This document shows positions 57,716-64,000 of a DNA stretch of 64,000 nucleotides, in pieces (positions within the stretch are counted from its first letter, which is position 1; each line of letters opens with the position of its first letter). The notes beneath the pieces were generated by a model, which searched no databases, was not told the origin of the DNA, and saw only the letters and a list, made by a program, of their open reading frames with translations. Origin of the DNA: Bifidobacterium simiarum (lineage in GTDB: Bacteria; Actinomycetota; Actinomycetes; Actinomycetales; Bifidobacteriaceae); contig NZ_PEBK01000009.1 of the NCBI RefSeq assembly GCF_002802905.1, positions 52,048 to 116,047 on the forward strand. The letters are read 5' to 3'. The translations under genes and the position numbers were made by a program.

Positions 57716-59284
57716 TCACACCTCCGGCAGCTCGGAGACGAGTTTGTCGACGGCCCGGGAGGCGGACCACATGTTGCCGGGCTTGTTGACGATGATCGAG
57801 AAGATCAGGGTGCCGCCCTTGGCCCGGGATACGTTGCCGGTCATCGAGGTGACCTGGTCGAGCGAACCGGTCTTGAGACGGACGAGTCCGTCGGCGGAAC
57901 TGCTGATGGTGCGGTGCAGGGCGGTGCCGGACAGTCCGGAGATGGCCAGCCCCTCGGCGGCCGGGGCCGCTTCCGCATCGGATTCCACGTATTTGGCCTG
58001 CACCTGGGCGAGGGCCCGGACGGTGAGCTTCGATCCCTGGGAGAGTCCGGAGCAGTCGGCGACGTTGACGCCGGTCAGGTCGATGCCCCGCTCGGCGAGG
58101 ATGGCCTTCACGGCGGCGGTCGCGCCTTCGGGGGAATTGTCCTTCCCGGTCTTCAGCGCGGTCAATCGGCCGAACAGTTCAGCTTCGGTGTTGTCGGAGT
58201 TCTTGAGCATGAAGCCCATGATTTCGCTCAGGTGGGCCGAGCTCACCGAGGCGATCGGGGCGTCGCCGTCGGGGGCCGTGCCTTCGGAGACCGATCCGGA
58301 GACCTTGATGCCCTTGGCCTTGAGCTGGGCGGCGAATTTCTTCGCCACGTCGGAGGCGGGGGTGGAGGATCTGGTCGGGTACGACGATTCGACGTCCGGG
58401 TCCTTCGGCTTGGTCACGCCGGTCCAGTTGCGGGCCTCGTCGATAGCCATGGAGGCCATCGGCGCGGCGTAGATGAGATTGGGGTTGTTGGCGCCGATGG
58501 TGTCGGGGAAGCGCTTGCTGCCGAACAGCGAATCGTCGTAGGCGACCGTCACGGCGTTGACGTCATGCTTGTTGAGCGCGGCGATGGTGCGGTCGACCAA
58601 TGTGGCGAGGCCGGCGCGGCCATTGATGTGGTCCGGATCGCTGGCGCCCTCCCCCAGCAGCATGTCCCCGTTGCCCTTGAGCACCAGCCGCACGCCTTCG
58701 CCGGACTCGTCGAGGTAGACCTCGGTGTCGAGCGTGGACGACATGTCGAGCGTGGTGGAGGCGGCGTACGCGGTCATGGTCTTCATCGTGGAGGCCGGTT
58801 CGCGAGGGGTCGTCTCGGCCCGCTGCACGATCGGATCGCCGTTGCCGTCTGCGATCACGACCGAGAAGTCGTTGCCGACGCCTTCCGACTTGGCGAACGC
58901 GTCGACGAGGGACTTCACCTTGGCGGCGTCGATCTGCGGACCGGTATCGGAATCACCGGTCACGGTCTTCGCCTGTCGTACGGCCACGGCCGCCGGGAAC
59001 GTGGGGCCCTGCGAGGTGTGAACGCTTAAAGGGCCGGGCAGCACGTCATGGGCGTCGCCGATCACGTACGCCGATCCCAGCAGGATCGTGACGATCACGG
59101 CGATGGCCACGGTCCGGCGGCGACGGGCCATCGTGCGCCGCCACTGGCGTGCGGCACGGCGGCTGGAGGCGTCGCGGGACGGGACCGTGTTCATCGGGCC
59201 GTTCGGGCGGTCGGGCACGGAGCCGCCGAGCATGGAGGCGTTGTCAGTTCCCGTGTTTCGTGCGTTCACGAATCGATCGTTCAC
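57716..59284 (-). CDS. dacB: D-alanyl-D-alanine carboxypeptidase, PBP4 (S13) family
   Basis: 522 aa from a GTG at 59284 (GGGGAAG upstream). A 55-residue Arg-rich cytoplasmic tail precedes one membrane anchor (TVAIAVIVTILLGSAYVIG, about residues 58-77), so the enzyme sits outside the membrane. Active-site triad: SxxK in ASTMK near residue 166, SxN in NSDNTEAE near 360, KTG in RLKTGSL near 470. It trims or opens peptidoglycan cross-links. The first codons lie in a duplicated 18 bp word (GTGAACGATCGATTC type), so a second GTG five codons in is also possible. Next to tilS and hpt as in mycobacteria. Confidence 0.92.
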   Translation of the reverse strand: MNDRFVNARNTGTDNASMLGGSVPDRPNGPMNTVPSRDASSRRAARQWRRTMARRRRTVAIAVIVTILLGSAYVIGDAHDVLPGPLSVHTSQGPTFPAAVAVRQAKTVTGDSDTGPQIDAAKVKSLVDAFAKSEGVGNDFSVVIADGNGDPIVQRAETTPREPASTMKTMTAYAASTTLDMSSTLDTEVYLDESGEGVRLVLKGNGDMLLGEGASDPDHINGRAGLATLVDRTIAALNKHDVNAVTVAYDDSLFGSKRFPDTIGANNPNLIYAAPMASMAIDEARNWTGVTKPKDPDVESSYPTRSSTPASDVAKKFAAQLKAKGIKVSGSVSEGTAPDGDAPIASVSSAHLSEIMGFMLKNSDNTEAELFGRLTALKTGKDNSPEGATAAVKAILAERGIDLTGVNVADCSGLSQGSKLTVRALAQVQAKYVESDAEAAPAAEGLAISGLSGTALHRTISSSADGLVRLKTGSLDQVTSMTGNVSRAKGGTLIFSIIVNKPGNMWSASRAVDKLVSELPEV

Positions 59285-59291
59285 GAATCGA

Positions 59292-60518
59292 TCACTTCCC
59301 CCGGTGTTCGATCGGCTTCCAGCCGGGCTTGGAGAACATGGCCTGGAAGGAGATCGGGATGTAGCTGATCAGGTAGATCGGGAAGCTCAGGCAGTAGGCC
59401 ACGAGCTCCTTGTTGGTGGCGTCGATCTTCTCGCGTTCGGCCATGCAGGTGATGGCCGCAAGGATCATCATGCCGAGTACGCCGAGCACACCGCCCAGCA
59501 GGCCGTTGGTCAGCTGCGTGAGCTGGCTGTTCAGCGAGACGAAGCCGAGCGCGACGAACAGGATGCCCAGTGCCAGACGGATCACGCTCAGCGCGGTGAA
59601 CGGGCAGATCAGCAGGGTCAGGTCGATGCAGGAGAAGTCGCGTTCCTTGATGGCGCGGCGCACGAGCGCGGGGCCGTAGTAGCGGAACACCTGCAGGAAG
59701 CCGCGGCTCCAGCGCAGGCGCTGACGCCAGCTCTGCTTGAAGGTCACGGGCTGCTCGTCGTACAGCACGGCGGTGCCGCAGTAGCCGATGCGGTCGCCGT
59801 GCAGGATGGAGTCGAGCGTGAATTCGAGGTCCTCGGTGAGCAGGTGGAACTTCCAGCCGCTGTTGCGTTCCATGATCTCGCGGGAGAACATGAATCCGGT
59901 GCCGCCCACATGGCAGCTCGAGCCGAACAGCATGCGCGAGTTGTTGAGGAACCTCGATTCGCGCACGAACCACAGCGCGGAGCCGGAGGAGACCCAGTTG
60001 TCGTCGAAGTTCACCGAGTTGCGGTAGCTGGTGAGGATTCTGAACCCCGCCTGGAAGGCGTTGTTCATCTGCGTGAAGTATTCCTTGTCGAGCAGGTTGT
60101 CGGCGTCGAAGACGAAGAACGCGTCGTACCGCTTGCTCACGCCGGAGTCGATCATGTGGTTAAGCAGGAAGGTCAGCGCGAAGCCCTTGCCGATCTGCGT
60201 CTGGTCGAAGCGTTCGACGACGTGGCAGCCCTTGCCGCGCGCCAGTTCGGCGGTGTCGTCGGTGCAGTTGTCGGCCACCATCCAGATGTCGATGAGATCG
60301 CTCGGATAGCTCTGGTTCTGGATGCAGTCGATGAGGTTGCCCACCACGTTGCGCTCGTTCCTCGCCGAGATCAGCACCGCGAACCGCTTGTCCTGCGGGG
60401 CCTGGGGGAACACCGTGACCTTGTGGAAGAATCCGGCCAGCACGCACACCATCTGGTAGCCGATGCCCACCACGCCGAGCACGAACAGCAGAACGTCGAT
60501 GACGGACAATAGGGCCAT
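59292..60518 (-). CDS. Membrane glycosyltransferase family 2 (processive type)
   Basis: 408 aa. One N-terminal helix (residues 5-27), a GT-A domain with ISARNERNV, VADNCTDDT, the metal-binding DxD-like FDADN, TEDLEF (catalytic acidic pair) and the processive signature QSWRQRLRW, then three to four C-terminal helices. Such enzymes polymerise or transfer sugars at the inner membrane face (cellulose/poly-GlcNAc/hyaluronan synthase-like). The product is unknown. It begins directly at the stop of the AI-2E-type gene upstream, so the two are coupled, and ends 7 bp before dacB. Confidence 0.87.
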   Translation of the reverse strand: MALLSVIDVLLFVLGVVGIGYQMVCVLAGFFHKVTVFPQAPQDKRFAVLISARNERNVVGNLIDCIQNQSYPSDLIDIWMVADNCTDDTAELARGKGCHVVERFDQTQIGKGFALTFLLNHMIDSGVSKRYDAFFVFDADNLLDKEYFTQMNNAFQAGFRILTSYRNSVNFDDNWVSSGSALWFVRESRFLNNSRMLFGSSCHVGGTGFMFSREIMERNSGWKFHLLTEDLEFTLDSILHGDRIGYCGTAVLYDEQPVTFKQSWRQRLRWSRGFLQVFRYYGPALVRRAIKERDFSCIDLTLLICPFTALSVIRLALGILFVALGFVSLNSQLTQLTNGLLGGVLGVLGMMILAAITCMAEREKIDATNKELVAYCLSFPIYLISYIPISFQAMFSKPGWKPIEHRGK

Positions 60519-62213
60519 TTAGCGCCACTCCTCCCTGGCACTTCGGCCGGTTCGCGCGGTATCGCCGGCGTCCGGACCTCGGTCCTCGCCGTGATCCTCG
60601 CCGTCGCCGATACCATCGTTGATGTCAATACCATCGTTGATGTCGGTGGTTCCGTTCGTCCGATCGCCCGCGTTGCCGCGCGCGCCGTCGACCGTCTCGT
60701 CGATCGGGCCGCGCGCGCCAGACTCCGGATTGAGATCCGGTTTGCCGGTGCCGTCGCCGCGATCGGCTCTACCCGATGATACGACGTTCTTGGGAATTGC
60801 CACGGTGGCCGACTCGTCGAGCTCCTGCGCCGTGGCGAAATCGGCGAGGCGGTTGTGCGCATAGTCGAGTTCGCTGCGCAGCTGGGTCTCGTGCGTGTGT
60901 ACGCGCGCGGATGAGCCCTGCGCCGCCCGGGGCATGTGGTCGGCGACCGGCTTGATCACATGCTCGTTGAACGCCTCCATGCCGGTGATCATCTTCGACT
61001 TCTTCAGCGGCTTCGGATCGCTGAGCAGCGGGGAGTCGATGAGCTCATAGCGCTTGGTGTACGCCTTGAACACGGCCTGGAAGCTGGCGGTGAGCGGCAG
61101 CGCGAGGAACGCGCCGAGCGCGCCGAACACGGAGCCGAGGGCGAGGACCGCGAGGAAGGCGACGGCCGGATTGAGATCCATGGTCCGCTGGGAGATCGCC
61201 GGGGAGAGCAGCATGTTCTCGATCTGCTGGTAGACGATGATGTAGAGGAGGACGAACAGCGCGTACTTGATGCCGTTGGAGCCCCACGCGGACAGCACGG
61301 GCAGCGCGCCGCCGATGTAGGTGCCGACGGTGGGGACGAACTGGGAGACGAGTCCGCAGAAGATCGACAGCGGCAGCCAGTAGGGGATGTCGAGCGCGAT
61401 CATGAACACCGACATGCACACGCTGGAGATGGCGGCGAGGATGATGCGGCTGTACAGGAAGTTGGAGATCTGGTCCTGCACGACGGTCCACACCACGAGG
61501 AAGCGCTCCTGGCTCTTCGGCGCGACCCACTGGCAGACGCTGCGGCGCATGCGCGGCAGGGCGGCCGACACGTAGTAGGTCACCAGCGCGACGGTCAGGA
61601 TGCCCAGCATGGCGTTGAGCAGCGAGGCCGTGGTGCTCAGCGCCTGATTGGCGAGATTGGTCACGGTGCTGGTCTGCAGATTACGGAACAGTTCGCCCCA
61701 CAGATCCTGCATGGCGGGCAGCTCCCAATGGGCCTGTTCGCGCACCACGTCGACGATCTGCTCGTACAGGCCGGGCAGGCTGCTGACCATGCCGACGAGC
61801 TGCTGGATGAACATGTTGCCGAACAGCGTGAGCAGTCCGCAGATGATGATCAGGAACGCCACCAAGGTAACGGCGGAGGCCACACCACGCTTCCATCCGT
61901 GGACGACCAGCCACCGCACCATCGGCTCCACGGCCAGCGCGATGAACATCGAGATGACGATGTACAGCACGATCGAATCGATCTTGTCCCACGTCTGCCA
62001 CACGAAGATGGACAGGAACACGGCGATCGCCGCATACAGCAGTCCGCGACCGAACCATTCGGGAGGCCGTCGGGGATCCCCCTTCGACGGAAACACCGCC
62101 GCCAGATCGAACTGTTCCTCGTCGGCCGATCGATCCCCCGGTCGATCCCCCAATTGCGTTTCCGACCGTTCCCCGGGCCGGCTCTGTTCATGCTGTACGC
62201 TCATACGCGCCAT
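60519..62213 (-). CDS. AI-2E/PerM-family membrane permease with long soluble tail
   Basis: 564 aa from the ATG at 62213 (GGTGGGAATA upstream; next ATG three codons later). Acidic 55-residue N-terminus, then about eight helices in the pattern of the AI-2E transporter family: VEPMVRWLVVHGWKRGVASA, the large loop with LPGLYEQIVDVV, then VPTVGTYIGGALPVL and NPAVAFLAVLALGSVFGALG. The last 140 residues are soluble and end in NDGIDINDGIGDGEDHGEDRG repeats. Family members export small molecules or Na+; the role here is unknown. Coupled to the GT2 gene downstream and divergent from another GT2 gene. Confidence 0.87.
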   Translation of the reverse strand: MARMSVQHEQSRPGERSETQLGDRPGDRSADEEQFDLAAVFPSKGDPRRPPEWFGRGLLYAAIAVFLSIFVWQTWDKIDSIVLYIVISMFIALAVEPMVRWLVVHGWKRGVASAVTLVAFLIIICGLLTLFGNMFIQQLVGMVSSLPGLYEQIVDVVREQAHWELPAMQDLWGELFRNLQTSTVTNLANQALSTTASLLNAMLGILTVALVTYYVSAALPRMRRSVCQWVAPKSQERFLVVWTVVQDQISNFLYSRIILAAISSVCMSVFMIALDIPYWLPLSIFCGLVSQFVPTVGTYIGGALPVLSAWGSNGIKYALFVLLYIIVYQQIENMLLSPAISQRTMDLNPAVAFLAVLALGSVFGALGAFLALPLTASFQAVFKAYTKRYELIDSPLLSDPKPLKKSKMITGMEAFNEHVIKPVADHMPRAAQGSSARVHTHETQLRSELDYAHNRLADFATAQELDESATVAIPKNVVSSGRADRGDGTGKPDLNPESGARGPIDETVDGARGNAGDRTNGTTDINDGIDINDGIGDGEDHGEDRGPDAGDTARTGRSAREEWR

Positions 62214-62305
62214 TATTCCCACCGTCGGTGACATCCCCGACAAGAAGGAGGACCGGGCCCCGGCCGCGTACCGCCGGATCCCCGGTCCCACGTATTGTAG
62301 GAATC

Positions 62306-63229
62306 GTGCTTAGTGTCTCAATTGTGATCCCGGCGTGGAATGAGGAAGAACGCATCGTCGACTGTCTGCTGAACGCCACTCGGCAGACGGTGAAGCCTCA
62401 CGAGGTCATCGTGGTGAACAACCGTTCGACCGACGACACCGCGAGGATCGTACGCGAATTCATCGATCAGCATCCGGACGACAACGTGATCCTGATGGAT
62501 CAGGACGAGGAGCAGGGACTGATTCCGACCCGCAACTACGGTCTGGATCATGCGACCGGCGATATTCTCGGCCGATTCGACGCGGACTGCATGATCAAGC
62601 CCGACTGGGTTGAGGTCGTCTCCGGCATCTTCACCGAGGACCCGACCGCCATGGGAGCCACCGGGCCGGTGATGTACTATGACATGCCGAGCCGGAGGAT
62701 GGGACTCAAGGGCGACAATTCGATCCGCAAGCGCATCTACCGCGCCGACGGCGGACAGCCCCTGCTGTTCGGCTCGAACATGGCGTTGCGGGCCACGGCA
62801 TGGCGTGAGATCCGTGGCGAGGTGTGCCGGGACAAGTCCGACGTCATGCATGAGGACATCGACATTTCACTGCATCTGATCGGCAAGGGGCTCAAGACCG
62901 TGTATTCGCCGCGCATGATCGCCGGCATGAGCGCCCGACGCATGGACACCTCGCTGAGTTCGTTCCGCAACTACATGAAGCGGTTCAGGAACACCTTCGA
63001 CGCGCATCCGCAGCATTGGCGCGAGCATAAGCCGGAGATCCTGTTCACCGCCATGTACCCGGTAATGCACCTGTTCTATCCGGTGTGGCAGAAGGTGTTG
63101 AACACGGCCGACATCAATCCGGCCGAGGCCGCGTGGATCAACGAGCAGATGGAACTCGCCGAGAAGGAAGGCCACGAGCTCTACGACGAAACCCCCACCG
63201 ACGAAGTCTACGACGAAAAACACGAATAG
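62306..63229 (+). CDS. Glycosyltransferase family 2, soluble type
   Basis: 307 aa from a GTG at 62306 (AGGAATC upstream); the frame open from 62228 overlaps the divergent gene's promoter region and is rejected. GT-A fold: SIVIPAWNEEERIV, VVNNRSTDDTA, GRFDADC (the DxD-type metal site) and MHEDIDISLHLI (the acidic ED). No clear membrane helix, so it is probably a cytosolic or peripheral enzyme for glycan or glycolipid assembly. Sugar unknown. Divergent from the permease/GT2 pair. Confidence 0.85.
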   Translation: MLSVSIVIPAWNEEERIVDCLLNATRQTVKPHEVIVVNNRSTDDTARIVREFIDQHPDDNVILMDQDEEQGLIPTRNYGLDHATGDILGRFDADCMIKPDWVEVVSGIFTEDPTAMGATGPVMYYDMPSRRMGLKGDNSIRKRIYRADGGQPLLFGSNMALRATAWREIRGEVCRDKSDVMHEDIDISLHLIGKGLKTVYSPRMIAGMSARRMDTSLSSFRNYMKRFRNTFDAHPQHWREHKPEILFTAMYPVMHLFYPVWQKVLNTADINPAEAAWINEQMELAEKEGHELYDETPTDEVYDEKHE

Positions 63230-63236
63230 AGTTTCG

Positions 63237-63530
63237 TCGGCCACCTTCCTCTCAAGGGGAAGGAATACTTCGCCCCCGACATATTGTGCGACGTACGCCC
63301 GTGAGGGCGTACTGCCACGAACAGTCCACCGGACTGTTCGTCCAGCGGGGGCAAGAGGCACGCCCCGGGCATACTGTTACGAACAGTCCGCCGGACCGTC
63401 CGACAGGACAGGCTTCCCCCATTGGGGGAAGCTGGCAGCCGAAGGCTGACTGATGAGGGGCCGAGCACGCATTCGCCCGACCACCCCCAGTCGGCTCCGC
63501 CGACAGCCCCCGCCCGCGGGGGCAAGAGGC
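63237..63530. repeat. Composite intergenic repeat block after the GT2 gene
   Basis: It contains GGCCACCTTCC with a TCAAGGGGAAGG arm, CGAACAGTCC/GGACTGTTCG hairpins, TTCCCCCATTGGGGGAA, CAGCCGAAGGCTG, CCCAGTCGGCTCCGCCGAC and CCCCCGCCCGCGGGGG. The words GGGGGCAAGAGGCACGCCCC and GACTGTTCGTCCAGCGGGGG each occur twice. The block 63230-63584 holds no gene. It shares its hairpins with 51958-52078 and 53029-53078. Confidence 0.8.
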
Positions 63531-63584
63531 ACGCCCCGGGCGGACTGTTCGTCCAGCGGGGGCGAAGGACTCCTACGGGAGCGC

Positions 63585-64000
63585 CTACATCAGGCTCTTG
63601 TAGATCGCGAGGATGTCCTCCTCGGTGGCCTTGCGCGGATTGCCCGGCGTGCACACGTCGTTGAACGCGTCATGCGCCAGCGGCGCCAGATCCGCCTCGG
63701 TGGCGCCCACCTCGCTGATCGTCGTCGGGTTCCCCAGATCCACGGTCAGCTGGTGGACGGCCTGCACGGCCTCCTCGCGCACGGTCTCCAGATCGCCGTC
63801 GTACGCGTCCTCGACGCCGAACGCGTCGGCGATGTCGCGGTACTTCTCGCCCGTATGGTCCTTGTTGTACTCCATCACCGGGGCCAGCAGGATGCCGTTC
63901 GCCACGCCGTGCGCCACGCCCAAGCGGCCGCCCAGCGGATGCGCCATGCCGTGCACCAGGCCCAGGCCCACGTTCGAGTACGCCATGCCCGTGATGTAGC
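63585..64000 (-). CDS. Iron-containing alcohol dehydrogenase, C-terminal part (gene runs off the right edge)
   Basis: The last 137 codons are present; the frame continues past base 64000. Fe-ADH signatures: YITGMAYSNVGLGLVHGMAHPLGG with the metal-binding His, then HGVANGILLAPVM with another ligand, then AFNDVCTPGNPRKATEEDILAIYKSLM, a typical C-terminus of lactaldehyde/1,2-propanediol oxidoreductase (FucO) and related enzymes. It reduces an aldehyde with NADH. FucO is a plausible identity because rhamnose breakdown yields lactaldehyde, but butanol-type or other Fe-ADH members are not excluded. Confidence 0.9.
   Translation of the reverse strand, partial: YITGMAYSNVGLGLVHGMAHPLGGRLGVAHGVANGILLAPVMEYNKDHTGEKYRDIADAFGVEDAYDGDLETVREEAVQAVHQLTVDLGNPTTISEVGATEADLAPLAHDAFNDVCTPGNPRKATEEDILAIYKSLM

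Overview
This 64 kb window is high-GC chromosomal DNA from a member of the Actinomycetota, most probably a Bifidobacterium. The reasons are two actinobacterial core clusters (rpmE-prfA-prmC-sua5-wecA-atpI-like, and DUF3180-folBK-folP-folE-ftsH-hpt-tilS-dacB), a carbohydrate-oriented accessory set with LacI-controlled GH13 and GH78 loci, frequent GTG/TTG starts, and a SorC-type DeoR nucleoside regulon. I do not assign a species. No rRNA, IS element, prophage or CRISPR array was seen.

Layout. 1-7.1 kb: the 3' end of an MFS sugar transporter, a secreted cysteine-free arylsulfate sulfotransferase, then a divergent LacI regulator and an alpha-glucosidase (GH13) / MFS symporter pair separated by an AT-rich region with several operator-like palindromes. 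7.2-17.3 kb: guaB and the translation/cell-wall housekeeping block (AtpI-like protein, wecA-type transferase, Sua5, PrmC, RF1, L31), interrupted by an oppositely oriented acetyltransferase; then an SDR, a potassium channel and a CAT-anticodon tRNA. 17.4-25.4 kb: a complete (deoxy)nucleoside salvage cluster, deoC-deoB-deoD-deoR-pdp-nupC-nucleoside hydrolase. deoC and pdp share a bipartite operator with identical 26 bp geometry. 25.4-39.4 kb: an accessory stretch of transporters and regulators (MFS/TetR, RarD, cyclopropane synthase, two DHA2 exporters, HD protein, MarR, atypical SDR, and a PadR operon with two paralogous HAAS-like membrane proteins). 39.6-41.4 kb: EttA. 41.5-47.9 kb: a rhamnoside cassette (LacI, GH78 rhamnosidase, MFS) flanked by two 282 bp direct repeats made of GATGGATT...AATCCATC hairpins. 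48.3-60.5 kb: TesB, an unknown protein, then the folate/FtsH/TilS/PBP4 cluster. 59.3-64 kb: two GT2 glycosyltransferases, an AI-2E-type permease, and the C-terminal part of an iron-dependent alcohol dehydrogenase.

Functional picture. The nucleoside cluster imports nucleosides (CNT carrier), splits them by phosphorolysis or hydrolysis, and feeds deoxyribose through DeoB and DeoC to acetaldehyde and glyceraldehyde-3-phosphate. The two LacI loci pair an intracellular glycosidase with an MFS importer. The housekeeping operons are tightly packed, with 1-14 nt overlaps.

The most unusual large-scale signals are not genes: (i) the identical hairpin arrays bracketing the rhamnoside cassette, with a single-unit relative near position 500; (ii) a 93 nt multi-branched perfect palindrome between folE and folP; (iii) dispersed TTCCCC...GGGGAA hairpin repeats around the folate genes and at 63.2-63.5 kb; (iv) a pervasive pattern of short (9-23 bp) tandem duplications, many straddling or directly following stop codons, others in frame within protein tails.
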